Shown: positions 40,478 through 49,315 of the stretch, in pieces | Numbering within the stretch: the first letter of the stretch is position 1 | Layout of the letters: every line of letters starts with the position of its first letter | Assembly: GCA_036506155.1 (NCBI GenBank) | Contig: DASXSF010000081.1 | Coordinates: forward strand, 1 to 64,000 | Direction: 5' to 3' | Length of the DNA: 64,000 nucleotides | Origin: DASXRA01 sp036506155 | Lineage (GTDB): Bacteria > Actinomycetota > Actinomycetes > Mycobacteriales > Jatrophihabitantaceae | Program-made: the position numbers and the translations under genes | The notes under the pieces: generated by a model | Databases searched by the model: none | Seen by the model: only the letters and a program-made list of their open reading frames with translations | Told to the model about the DNA's origin: nothing

Positions 40478-41739
40478 TGCCGCTCACCCCCGTCCTCACC
40501 AAACGGTTCGGTACGAACCAGCCCTGGAAGATCGCCAACTACGAAGGGCTCGACGGCTACGTCGCCCTGCGCAACGCGCTCGCCATGCAGCCCGACGAGC
40601 TGATCAGCCTGGTCAAAGATGCCACGGTGCGCGGGCGCGGCGGAGCCGGCTTCCCAGCCGGCATGAAATGGCAGTTCATCCCGCAAGGCGACGGCAAGCC
40701 GCACTACGTGGTGGTCAACGGCGACGAGAGCGAGCCGGGCACCTGTCGTGACGTGCCGCTGATGATGAACGATCCGCACTCGCTCATCGAGGGCGTGATC
40801 ATCGCTTGTTACGCGGTGCGCGCCGAGCACGCGTTCATCTACATCCGTGGCGAGGCCGTACACGCGATCCGGCGCGTGACGCGCGCCGTTCGTGAGGCGT
40901 ACGAGCGCGGCTATCTCGGCAAGGACGTGCTGGGCCGCGGCGTGACCGTCGATATCACCGTGCACAACGGAGCCGGCGCGTACATCTGCGGCGAGGAGAC
41001 GGCGCTGCTCGACTCGCTCGAGGGCAAGCGCGGCCAGCCGCGGCTCAAGCCTCCGTTCCCGGCGACGAACGGCCTTTACGACGCGCCCACGGTGGTCAAC
41101 AACGTCGGCTCGCTGGCGAGCGTCCCGTACATCGTGCTGGGTGGCGCGGACTGGTTCCGCGCGATGGGCCCCGAGGGCTCGCCGGGCCCGAACATCTACC
41201 AGCTGTCCGGGCGGATCACGCAGCCCGGGCAGTACGAGGCGCCGATGGGCACGACGCTTCGGGAACTGCTCGATCTCGCCGGTGGCATGAGCCGCGGCAA
41301 AGAGCTCAAGTTCTGGACGCCGGGCGGTGCGTCCACGCCGTTGTTCACCCGGCAGCACTTGGACGTGCCGCTCGACTTCGACTCTGTTGTGAAGGCGGGG
41401 TCGCTCAACGGCACCTCCGCGATCATGGTCTTCGACGAGGACGACAGCGTGGTCCACGCGGTCTGGAAGTGGACCAAGTTCTACGAGCACGAGTCGTGCG
41501 GCAAGTGCACACCGTGCCGCGAGGGCACCTACTGGGCTTCCCAGATTCTGGAGCGGATCGTTTCCGGGCGGGGACGTCCGGAGGACATCGACACGCTGCT
41601 GGACCTGGGCGACAACATCCTCGGCCGGGCGTTCTGCGCGCTCGGCGACGGCGCAGTGAGCCCGATCGCGTCCTCCATCGAGTACTTCCGGGACGAGTAC
41701 GAGGCGCTGGTCCGCGAGCCGGTAGGAGCAACCGCATGA
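40477..41739 (+). CDS. nuoF: NADH-quinone oxidoreductase subunit F
   Basis: The 420-residue NADH dehydrogenase subunit binds FMN and NADH (GRGGAGFPAGMKWQF, NGDESEPGTCRD, GAYICGEETALLDSLEGKRG). The N3 [4Fe-4S] cluster is held by Cys341, Cys344, Cys347 and Cys387 (ESCGKCTPCREGT; AFCALGDGA). The start overlaps the nuoE stop by one base (TGATG). It is the electron entry point of complex I. Confidence 0.98.
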   Translation: MPLTPVLTKRFGTNQPWKIANYEGLDGYVALRNALAMQPDELISLVKDATVRGRGGAGFPAGMKWQFIPQGDGKPHYVVVNGDESEPGTCRDVPLMMNDPHSLIEGVIIACYAVRAEHAFIYIRGEAVHAIRRVTRAVREAYERGYLGKDVLGRGVTVDITVHNGAGAYICGEETALLDSLEGKRGQPRLKPPFPATNGLYDAPTVVNNVGSLASVPYIVLGGADWFRAMGPEGSPGPNIYQLSGRITQPGQYEAPMGTTLRELLDLAGGMSRGKELKFWTPGGASTPLFTRQHLDVPLDFDSVVKAGSLNGTSAIMVFDEDDSVVHAVWKWTKFYEHESCGKCTPCREGTYWASQILERIVSGRGRPEDIDTLLDLGDNILGRAFCALGDGAVSPIASSIEYFRDEYEALVREPVGATA

Positions 41740-44129
41740 CGCAAGCACCGGCGAAGGAAGACCTGGTCACGCTCACCATCGACGGGTTCGAAATCTCCGT
41801 ACCCAAGGGTACGTTGATCATCCGCGCGGCCGAGCGGCTCGGGATCTCGATCCCGCGCTTCTGCGATCACCCCCTGCTCGAGCCGGCGGGTGCGTGCCGC
41901 CAGTGCCTGGTCGAGGTCACCGACCTCGGCAACGGCCGCGGTATGCCCAAGCCCGCGGCGTCGTGCACGACGACGGTCACGCCCGGCATGGTCGTCAAGA
42001 CGCAGCTGACGTCGCCTGTCGCGGACAAGGCGCAGCAGGGCGTCATGGAGATGCTGCTCATCAATCACCCACTCGACTGCCCCATCTGCGACAAGGGCGG
42101 CGAGTGCCCGCTGCAGAACCAGGCGATGAGCAACGGCCGTGGCGACTCGCGGTTCGTCGACGTCAAACGCACCTGGCCGAAGCCGATCGCGATCAGCCCG
42201 AACGTGCTGCTCGACCGTGAGCGCTGCGTCTCGTGCCAGCGGTGTACCCGCTTCTCCGACGAGATCGCGGGCGACCCGTTCATCGACCTGCTCGAACGCG
42301 GTTGGCAACAGGAGATCGGCACCTCGCCGGAGCAGCCGTTCCAGTCGTACTTCTCCGGTAACACCGTGCAGATTTGCCCTGTCGGCGCGTTGACCGGTGC
42401 GTCGTACCGATTCCAGGCGCGGCCGTTCGATCTTCAGTCGACGCCGTCGGTGTGTGAGCACTGCGCGTCGGGATGCGACCAGCGCAGCGACTGGCGGCGC
42501 AGTCGCATCACCCGGCGGCTCGCCGGCGACGACCCCGAGGTGAACGAGGAGTGGAACTGCGACAAGGGCCGCTGGGCGTTCCACTACGCGACACAGTCCG
42601 ATCGGCTGCTCACCCCGCTCGTCCGCGACGAGTCGGGCATCCTCGTCGAGGCGTCGTGGCCGGACGCTCTGGAGCGCGCCGCGGCCGGGCTGCGCGAGGC
42701 CGTCGATCGGGGCGGCGTCGGCGTGCTGCCCGGCGGGCGACTCACCGAGGAGGACGCGTACGCGTACGCGAAGTTTGCCCGGGTGGCGCTGGCGACCAAT
42801 GACATCGACTACCGGGTGCGGCCACATTCCGACGAGGAATTGGCATTCCTCGGCTCGCACGTCGCAGGCGTGAGCCCGGAACACGTCTCGTACCGGTCGC
42901 TCGAGGCCGCCCCGGCGGTGCTGCTCGCGGGCTTCGAACCGGAGGACGAGTCTCCGATCGTGTTCCTGCGACTGCGCAAGGCCGTACGCCGGGGTACGCG
43001 CGTCTGGGCGGTGGCCGCGCTGGCGTCGAACGGCCTCGCGAAGCTCTCCGGCACGCTGCTGCAGGCGGTGCCGGGCGGTGAGGCGTCCGCGCTGGACGCC
43101 CTGCCCGCCGACGTCGTCGAGGCACTGCGCGCCGACGGTGCGGTGATCCTGGTGGGCGAGCGGCTGGCGTCTTCGCCCGGCGCCCTGTCGGCCGCGGCCT
43201 CGTTGGCGACGCAGACCGGTGCCCGCCTCGCCTGGGTACCGCGACGGGCGGGGGAGCGCGGCGCTGTCGACGCGGGCGCACTTCCGACACTGCTGCCCGG
43301 CGGACGTCCGGTCGCGGATGCCGCTGCGCGCGCCGATGTCGAGCAGGCCTGGGACGCGTCGGTGCCCGCGACGCCCGGACGCGACGCGAACGGCATCCTG
43401 GCCGCCACTCGCGACGGTGCGCTGGCCGCCCTGGTGATCGGCGGCGTCGACCCGGACGACTTCGCAGACCCGGCGCTGGCCGCCGAGGCGCTCGACCGTG
43501 CCGGGTTCATTGTGAGCCTCGAGATACGTCGCAGTACGGTCACGGAGCGCGCCGACGTGGTACTGCCGGTCGCGCCGCCGGCCGAGAAGTCCGGCCGGTA
43601 CGTCACGTGGGAGGGGCGGCGCCGTCCCTTCGACCTCACCCTGCACGGCACCGGCGCGATCTCCGACGCACGGGTACTCCACACCCTGGCTGAGGAACTG
43701 GACGTCGACCTGGGGCTCCCGACGCCTGAGGCGGCGCGCGCCGAGCTGTTGCGCCTGGGCGCGGGGACGAGCCGGGTCGCAGCCCCGCACGTCGCGCCGA
43801 CGACGCCGGCAGCGCCCCGCCAAGGGCAGGCGGTCCTCGCGACGTGGCACGAGCTCCTCGACGCAGGACGGATGTCCGTCGGCGACGAGCACCTCGCCGC
43901 CACCGCGAAGCCGGCCCGCGCACTGCTGTCGCCGGCGACGGCCTCGGAGGTCGGCGAGCGCGTTACCGTATCGACGGCACGCGGGTCGATCACCGTCCCG
44001 GTCGAGGTGGCCGACATGCCCGACGGTGTCGTGTGGCTACCCACGAACGCGCGTGGCTGCGCGGTGCGCGCCACGCTCGGCGCTGTCCCCGGCAATGTCG
44101 TCTCCATCGCCGCAGGAGGTGAGCGATGA
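41736..44129 (+). CDS. nuoG: NADH-quinone oxidoreductase subunit G
   Basis: The 797-residue iron-sulphur subunit starts with a ferredoxin domain (Cys43, Cys54, Cys57, Cys77) for N1b. The His/Cys N5 and N4 cluster region follows (CPICDKGGECPLQNQ, CVSCQRCTRF, ICPVGAL), then an extra CEHCASGC motif typical of the N7-type site. A molybdopterin-oxidoreductase-like domain without cofactor comes next. It passes electrons from NuoE/F towards NuoI. The C-terminal half is Ala-rich and variable. The ATG overlaps nuoF. Confidence 0.96.
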   Translation: MTQAPAKEDLVTLTIDGFEISVPKGTLIIRAAERLGISIPRFCDHPLLEPAGACRQCLVEVTDLGNGRGMPKPAASCTTTVTPGMVVKTQLTSPVADKAQQGVMEMLLINHPLDCPICDKGGECPLQNQAMSNGRGDSRFVDVKRTWPKPIAISPNVLLDRERCVSCQRCTRFSDEIAGDPFIDLLERGWQQEIGTSPEQPFQSYFSGNTVQICPVGALTGASYRFQARPFDLQSTPSVCEHCASGCDQRSDWRRSRITRRLAGDDPEVNEEWNCDKGRWAFHYATQSDRLLTPLVRDESGILVEASWPDALERAAAGLREAVDRGGVGVLPGGRLTEEDAYAYAKFARVALATNDIDYRVRPHSDEELAFLGSHVAGVSPEHVSYRSLEAAPAVLLAGFEPEDESPIVFLRLRKAVRRGTRVWAVAALASNGLAKLSGTLLQAVPGGEASALDALPADVVEALRADGAVILVGERLASSPGALSAAASLATQTGARLAWVPRRAGERGAVDAGALPTLLPGGRPVADAAARADVEQAWDASVPATPGRDANGILAATRDGALAALVIGGVDPDDFADPALAAEALDRAGFIVSLEIRRSTVTERADVVLPVAPPAEKSGRYVTWEGRRRPFDLTLHGTGAISDARVLHTLAEELDVDLGLPTPEAARAELLRLGAGTSRVAAPHVAPTTPAAPRQGQAVLATWHELLDAGRMSVGDEHLAATAKPARALLSPATASEVGERVTVSTARGSITVPVEVADMPDGVVWLPTNARGCAVRATLGAVPGNVVSIAAGGER

Positions 44130-45436
44130 GCCTGGCCGCCACTCAGGACGTCCCGGGCTTCGGGGGCGAGCCAGTCTGGCTCGTGATCATCAAGGTCATC
44201 ATGGTGTTCGCGTTTCTGGTCATCATGGTGCTGTTCTCGATCGTGTTCGAGCGCAAGGTCGTCGGACGCATGCAGAACCGCATCGGCCCGAACCGCACGG
44301 GCCCATGGGGCACGCTCCAATCGCTGGCCGACGGCGTCAAGCTGGCCTTCAAGGAAGAGGTCATCCCGCTGCTGGCGGATAAGCCGGTGTACTTCCTCGC
44401 GCCGGTCCTCTCGGCGGTGCCGGCATTTCTGGCGTTCTCGGTGGTGCCGTTCGGCCCGGAGGTGTCGATGTTCGGCCACCACACCATGCTGCAGTTGACG
44501 GATCTGCCCGTGGGCGTACTGGTGATCTTCGCGTGCTCGTCGCTCGGCGTGTACGGCGTGGTGCTGGCCGGGTGGGCGTCCGGCTCGACGTACCCGCTGC
44601 TCGGCGCGCTGCGCAGCGCGGCGCAGATGATCTCGTACGAGGTCGCAATGGGTCTTTCGTTCGTCGCGGTGTTCCTGTTCGCCGGGACGATGTCGACCTC
44701 GCAGATCGTCTTCGAGCAGCGGCACGTGTGGTATGTGCTACCGCTGATCGTGTCGTTCGTCATCTACGCCGTGGCCGTGGTGGGCGAGACGAACCGCGCC
44801 CCGTTCGACCTGCCCGAGGCAGAGTCGGAATTGGTGGGCGGGTTCCACACCGAATACTCGTCGTTCAAGTTCGCGATGTTCTTCCTCGCCGAGTACATCA
44901 ACATGGTCACCGTTTCGGCGCTGGCCACCACACTGTTCCTGGGCGGCTGGCGGGCGCCCTGGCCGATTTCGCTGTGGCACGGCGCCAACTCCGGATGGTG
45001 GCCGGTGCTGTGGTTCGTGAGCAAGGTCGTGCTGCTGATATTCGTGTTCGTGTGGCTGCGCGGCACCCTGCCTCGGATGCGCTACGACCAGTTCATGCAG
45101 CTCGGCTGGAAAGTACTCATCCCCATCAACCTGGGCTGGATCCTGGCCGTGTCGTCCATGCATGTACTGCGCGACCGCGGCTGGCCGACCTGGAAGGCGG
45201 CGGCGATCGTCCTGGTGCCGGTGCTGCTGGTCATCCTCGTCATCCTCACCGCCATGGAGGGTGCATCGGCGCGACGCCGAGCCGCACAAGCCGCCGAGGA
45301 CGAAGCCGAGGCACGCCGCGGCCCCGCGTTCCCGGTTCCGCCCATGGACCTTCGGGTACCGCGGACTCCGAAGCTCGTACCGGCGTCGGCGCCGGCGGCC
45401 GTACTAGACCAGAAGGGGAGTGACGCCGATGGCTGA
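44126..45436 (+). CDS. nuoH: NADH-quinone oxidoreductase subunit H
   Basis: The 436-residue membrane subunit has about eight helices. It links the peripheral arm to the membrane arm and forms part of the quinone channel. Conserved blocks are VFERKVVGRMQNRIGPNRTG, GETNRAPFDLPEAESELVGG and FHTEYSSFKFAMFFLAEY. A hydrophilic C-terminal tail of about 50 residues (Ala/Glu/Pro) is longer than in most bacteria. The end overlaps the nuoI start by eight bases. Confidence 0.97.
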   Translation: MSLAATQDVPGFGGEPVWLVIIKVIMVFAFLVIMVLFSIVFERKVVGRMQNRIGPNRTGPWGTLQSLADGVKLAFKEEVIPLLADKPVYFLAPVLSAVPAFLAFSVVPFGPEVSMFGHHTMLQLTDLPVGVLVIFACSSLGVYGVVLAGWASGSTYPLLGALRSAAQMISYEVAMGLSFVAVFLFAGTMSTSQIVFEQRHVWYVLPLIVSFVIYAVAVVGETNRAPFDLPEAESELVGGFHTEYSSFKFAMFFLAEYINMVTVSALATTLFLGGWRAPWPISLWHGANSGWWPVLWFVSKVVLLIFVFVWLRGTLPRMRYDQFMQLGWKVLIPINLGWILAVSSMHVLRDRGWPTWKAAAIVLVPVLLVILVILTAMEGASARRRAAQAAEDEAEARRGPAFPVPPMDLRVPRTPKLVPASAPAAVLDQKGSDADG

Positions 45437-46115
45437 GCCACCCGTCCGGCGCACCGACCGTGCCCCCGTGTCGCCACCGGGTCACGAGCCGGTGCGAGCC
45501 GCGCCCACGCCCGAACCGGCCGTCAGCCCCGTGGGATTCGCCAAGGGGTTCGGGCTGACGTTCGGCCAGATGTTCAAGAAGGTCTACACACAGCAGTACC
45601 CATTCGACTTCTACCCGACCGCGCCCCGCTACCACGGGCGACACGTGCTCAACCGGCACCCGGACGGGCTGGAGAAGTGCGTGGGCTGCGAGTTGTGCGC
45701 GTGGGCGTGCCCGGCGGACGCCATCTACGTCGAGGGTGCGGACAACACCGAGACCGAGCGGTACTCGCCCGGCGAGCGCTACGGCAAGGTGTACCAGATC
45801 AACTACCTGCGCTGTATCTTCTGCGGGCTATGCATCGAGGCGTGCCCGACCCGCTCGCTGACCATGTCCAACGAGTATGAGCTGGCCCTCGACAACCGGC
45901 AGGACCTGATCTACACCAAGGAGCAGCTGATGGCGCCGCTGCTGCCCGGCATGGAAGCGCCGCCACATCCGATGCGCCTCGGCGACGACGAGAAGGACTA
46001 CTACGCCGCAAAGACGCAGGAGCCACTCACGAAGGGTGCGCCGCAGAGTGCCGCAAATGCCGGCGGCAAGCCGATCGTGGGGCAAGCAATCGAAGTGGGC
46101 GGCCACCATGCTTAA
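45429..46115 (+). CDS. nuoI: NADH-quinone oxidoreductase subunit I
   Basis: The 228-residue ferredoxin-like subunit holds N6a and N6b with two complete motifs: Cys84, 87, 90, 94 (CVGCELCAWACP) and Cys129, 132, 135, 139 (CIFCGLCIEACP). N- and C-terminal extensions are Pro- and Ala-rich. ATG 45429 follows GGGGAGTG; GTG 45420 would add three residues. It transfers electrons to NuoB. A 135-base spacer with hairpins follows before nuoJ. Confidence 0.97.
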   Translation: MAEPPVRRTDRAPVSPPGHEPVRAAPTPEPAVSPVGFAKGFGLTFGQMFKKVYTQQYPFDFYPTAPRYHGRHVLNRHPDGLEKCVGCELCAWACPADAIYVEGADNTETERYSPGERYGKVYQINYLRCIFCGLCIEACPTRSLTMSNEYELALDNRQDLIYTKEQLMAPLLPGMEAPPHPMRLGDDEKDYYAAKTQEPLTKGAPQSAANAGGKPIVGQAIEVGGHHA

Positions 46116-46136
46116 TCGCGCCTACGTGTCTCGTCG

Positions 46137-46240
46137 TCCCCCCCACTCGCTCCGCTCGGGGGGATCCGCCGATCCACACGCGCCTTCGGCGCTACGCCGC
46201 CGGCGGGCGCGAGCTCTTCGCGCGAGCGCTCATCGCCCGG
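46137..46240. repeat. Multi-hairpin spacer element between nuoI and nuoJ
   Basis: The spacer contains TCCCCCC/GGGGGGA (46137-46143 with 46158-46164), GCGCC-TTC-GGCGC, CGCCGCCGGCGG, and the module GCTCTTCGCGCGAGCG (46213-46228) followed by CATCGC. The last module occurs inverted between nuoL and nuoM. The composition resembles a REP-type intergenic element and may stabilise or adjust the operon message. Confidence 0.55.
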
Positions 46241-46250
46241 CGGTTGGGTC

Positions 46251-47024
46251 ATGAGTGGGTCGCTTGCCGTTACGGCTGCTCCTCTTATGAATGGGGAGGT
46301 GCCGCTGGGCGAGGCGGTGTCCTTCTGGATACTTGCGCCGGTCTCGCTCGCCGGAGGCATCGGCATGGTGGCCTTCCGCAACGCCGTGCACTGTGCGCTC
46401 TCGCTCGCGGCCACCATGATGGCCCTAGGCGCCATGTACATCATCCAGCAGGGACCGTTCATCGGACTGGTGCAGGTGATCGTCTACACCGGCGCGATCA
46501 TGATTCTGTTCCTGTTCGTGCTGATGCTGGTCGGCCGTGACTCGTCCGATTCGCTGGTCGAGACGCTGCGCGGTCAGCGATGGGCGGCTGCCGTGTCCGG
46601 GATTGGGTTCGCCCTGCTCGTCGCGATCGGAGTCGGCCGTGCGTTCAAGGGCATCAAGCCGGCAAACCTCGACGCCCACAACTCCGGTGGCCACAACGTC
46701 AACTCGCTCGCCGAACTGCTGTTCACGAAATACCTGTTCGCGTTCGAGCTCACCTCGGTGCTGCTCATCGTGGCGGCGGTCGGTGCGATGGTGTACGCGC
46801 ACATCGAGCGCGATGGGCCACGTCGCACTCAGAAATTGGTCGCGCAGGCGCGCATCAGGTCGGGACGGCCACAGCCGCTGCCGGGGCCGGGCGTGCTCGC
46901 GTCCGGCAACTCGATCGGGACGCCTGCGCTGCTGCCCGACGGCACGGTCTCGCCCGAGTCGGTTCTCGCGTCGACCCCCGGCGTTCGCGAACTGCCGGAG
47001 CTTCCTGCGGGGGAGGAGCTGTGA
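46251..47024 (+). CDS. nuoJ: NADH-quinone oxidoreductase subunit J
   Basis: The 257-residue membrane subunit has five helices with AVHCALSLAATMMALGAMYI and the pi-bulge helix VQVIVYTGAIMILFLFVLML, then VLLIVAAVGAMVYAH. A hydrophilic tail of about 60 residues follows. The ATG at 46251 has no strong ribosome binding site; Met13 is another possible start. The stop overlaps nuoK by GTGA. Confidence 0.96.
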   Translation: MSGSLAVTAAPLMNGEVPLGEAVSFWILAPVSLAGGIGMVAFRNAVHCALSLAATMMALGAMYIIQQGPFIGLVQVIVYTGAIMILFLFVLMLVGRDSSDSLVETLRGQRWAAAVSGIGFALLVAIGVGRAFKGIKPANLDAHNSGGHNVNSLAELLFTKYLFAFELTSVLLIVAAVGAMVYAHIERDGPRRTQKLVAQARIRSGRPQPLPGPGVLASGNSIGTPALLPDGTVSPESVLASTPGVRELPELPAGEEL

Positions 47025-47320
47025 CACCGACCTACTATCTGGTGCTGTCCGCGGCGCTGTTCACGATCGGCGCGGTCGGCGTGCTCGTGCGCCGCAACGC
47101 GATCGTCGTGTTCATGTGCATCGAGCTGATGCTGAACGCGGTGAACCTGACACTCGTCACGTTCTCGCGGATCAACGGCTCGCTGGACGGGCAGGTCATC
47201 GCGTTCTTCGTGATGATCGTGGCTGCCGCTGAGGTCGTGATCGGTCTCGCGATCATCATGTCCATCTTCCGAACCCGGCGGTCGGCGTCCGTGGACGACG
47301 CCAACCTCCTCAAGTACTGA
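47021..47320 (+). CDS. nuoK: NADH-quinone oxidoreductase subunit K
   Basis: The 99-residue, three-helix antiporter-like subunit (Mrp MnhC-type) has the conserved acidic residues in FMCIELMLNAVNL and VAAAEVVIGLAI. It is part of the proton path in the membrane arm. The GTG start overlaps nuoJ, preceded by GGAGGAG. Confidence 0.97.
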   Translation: MTPTYYLVLSAALFTIGAVGVLVRRNAIVVFMCIELMLNAVNLTLVTFSRINGSLDGQVIAFFVMIVAAAEVVIGLAIIMSIFRTRRSASVDDANLLKY

Positions 47321-47328
47321 GGGACACC

Positions 47329-49230
47329 GTGACCACTGCGCATGGCGTGCAGTCTGCGGCCTGGTTGCTCATCGCGCTGCCGGCGTTATCAGCGGCCGTC
47401 CTGCTGCTCGCCGGAAAGCGGGCCGACAGATGGGCGCACTGGGTAGGCGCGCTCGTCCCTGCCGTGCTCTTCATCTATACAGTCGTGCTGTTCTTCTCGG
47501 TAAAGGGCCAGTCTGACCGAGAGGTCACCACCCAGAACTACTACACATGGATCCCCGTCGGCGGGCTCCATGTGGACTTCGGCATCCTGCTGGATCCGTT
47601 ATCGCTTGTTTTCGCGCTGCTGATCACGGGCGTCGGTGGCTTGATCCACATCTACGCGGTGGGCTACATGGCCGGCGACCCGGGGCGCCGGCGATTCTTC
47701 GGCTGGTTCAACCTGTTCATCGCCGCGATGTTGTTGCTGGTCCTGGGCAACAACTACCTATCTCTGTACGTCGGATGGGAGGGCGTCGGTCTCGCGTCAT
47801 ACCTGCTCATCGGGTACTACAACCGCGAGTCGGCCGCCACCGCCGCGAAGAAGGCCTTCATCATGAACCGGGTCGGCGACGTCGGCCTGCTGATCGCGAT
47901 CTTCACGATGTTCGCCTACTTCGGCACGACGTCGTACAGCGATCTGCTCTTCGGCAACGCCCACTACACGAAGGGCGTGGCCGCCGCGCTGGGCTTCATG
48001 CTGTTGCTCGGTGCGTGCGGCAAGTCCGGTCAGTTCCCGCTACAAGCATGGTTGCCCGACGCCATGGAGGGTCCGACCCCCGTATCTGCGCTCATCCACG
48101 CGGCGACGATGGTTACCGCCGGCGTGTATCTGATCGCCCGGTCGGCGCCGATCTTCGACCAGTCACAGGCGGCGCGCACCGCGGTGGTCATCGTCGGGGT
48201 GATCACGCTGCTGTACGGGTGCATATGCGGATGCGCGCAGGACGACCTGAAACGTGTGCTCGCCTGGTCGACGGTCAGCCAGATCGGGTACATGTTCCTC
48301 GCGGTCGGCCTCGGTCCAGGTGTGTACGCGATCGGCATCATGCACCTGCTCGGCCACGGCTTCTTCAAGGCGGCGCTGTTCCTCTCCGCGGGATCGGTCA
48401 TGCACGCCATGAACGACCGAATCAACATGCGTCGCTTGGGCGGGCTCGCCGCGGTCATGCCGATCACGTATCTGGTGTTCGTCGCCGGATACCTGGCGAT
48501 CATCGGCTTCCCGCTCGCCACCGGCTTCTGGACCAAGGACAAGATCATCGAGGCGGCGCTCGACAAGGGAGGCACGTCCGGATGGATCCTCGGCGTCGCC
48601 GCCCTGGTCGGCGCGGGCATCACTGCGTTCTACATGACGCGGGCACTGGTGATGACGTTCCACGGCGAACGGCGCTGGGAGGACGACGCCCACCCGCACG
48701 AGTCGCCGCGGATCATGACCTGGCCGATGATCGCGGTGGGCGTGCTGTCGTTGGTCGGCGGCTACTTGATGATCTTCGGTGGCGGGCTGCAGCACTGGCT
48801 GACGCCGTCGGTGGGCCCGAGCGTCGAGGAGGGCGTGCACACGGTGTCGCCAGTGGTGCTCACCATCCTGACGCTGCTGGTGGTGGCGCTCGGGGTGGGC
48901 GGTGCCTGGATGGTGTTCGGCACGCGCCCGGTACCGGTGACCCAGCCGGTGGGCGTCTCCCCGATCACGACCGCCGCTCGCAAGAACCTCTACGAGGACG
49001 AGTTCAACGAGGCAGCCTTCGAGCGTCCCGGACTGTGGCTGACCCGGGCCCTGGTGTACTTCGACAGCAAGGGAGTTGACGGCGTGGTCAACGGGCTCGC
49101 CGCTGCGTTGGGCGGCGGATCGGGCCGATTGCGCAGGCTGCAAACCGGGTTCGTCCGCAGTTACGCGCTGTCAATGCTGGCGGGCGCCGTCGCTGTGGTA
49201 GCCGTCCTGCTCGCGGTGAGGTTCGGCTGA
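47329..49230 (+). CDS. nuoL: NADH-quinone oxidoreductase subunit L
   Basis: The 633-residue distal proton-pumping subunit has about 16 helices. Key blocks are GWEGVGLASYLLIGYYNR, the Lys-containing GACGKSGQFPLQAWLPDAMEG, and HAATMVTAGVYLIAR. The long amphipathic helix HL and a C-terminal anchor (YALSMLAGAVAVVAVLLAV) follow. It starts with GTG eight bases after nuoK. Confidence 0.97.
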   Translation: MTTAHGVQSAAWLLIALPALSAAVLLLAGKRADRWAHWVGALVPAVLFIYTVVLFFSVKGQSDREVTTQNYYTWIPVGGLHVDFGILLDPLSLVFALLITGVGGLIHIYAVGYMAGDPGRRRFFGWFNLFIAAMLLLVLGNNYLSLYVGWEGVGLASYLLIGYYNRESAATAAKKAFIMNRVGDVGLLIAIFTMFAYFGTTSYSDLLFGNAHYTKGVAAALGFMLLLGACGKSGQFPLQAWLPDAMEGPTPVSALIHAATMVTAGVYLIARSAPIFDQSQAARTAVVIVGVITLLYGCICGCAQDDLKRVLAWSTVSQIGYMFLAVGLGPGVYAIGIMHLLGHGFFKAALFLSAGSVMHAMNDRINMRRLGGLAAVMPITYLVFVAGYLAIIGFPLATGFWTKDKIIEAALDKGGTSGWILGVAALVGAGITAFYMTRALVMTFHGERRWEDDAHPHESPRIMTWPMIAVGVLSLVGGYLMIFGGGLQHWLTPSVGPSVEEGVHTVSPVVLTILTLLVVALGVGGAWMVFGTRPVPVTQPVGVSPITTAARKNLYEDEFNEAAFERPGLWLTRALVYFDSKGVDGVVNGLAAALGGGSGRLRRLQTGFVRSYALSMLAGAVAVVAVLLAVRFG

Positions 49231-49281
49231 TGAACGAGCACCGCAGGGCCGTCGCGCCGGGCCGGGAAGCGCAGCTCAGCA

Positions 49282-49305
49282 GCGATGGACGCTCGCGCGA
49301 AGAGC
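49282..49305. repeat. Short palindromic module shared with the nuoI-nuoJ spacer (inverted)
   Basis: GCGATG (49282-49287) followed by CGCTCGCGCGAAGAGC (49290-49305) is the exact reverse complement of GCTCTTCGCGCGAGCG...CATCGC at 46213-46236, with the same two-base gap. It lies in the 85-base nuoL-nuoM spacer directly before the nuoM ribosome binding site GGAGG (49306-49310). Confidence 0.55.
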
Positions 49306-49315
49306 GGAGGGCATG

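Noticed and set aside
41529..43892. Long minus-strand open frame opposite nuoG
   Set aside because: It is Arg-rich, shows no family signature and lies fully opposite nuoG; such antisense frames are expected at this GC content.
46137..46250. Possible small gene between nuoI and nuoJ
   Set aside because: Frames are short and Arg/Pro-rich without a ribosome binding site; the sequence is better explained by hairpins.
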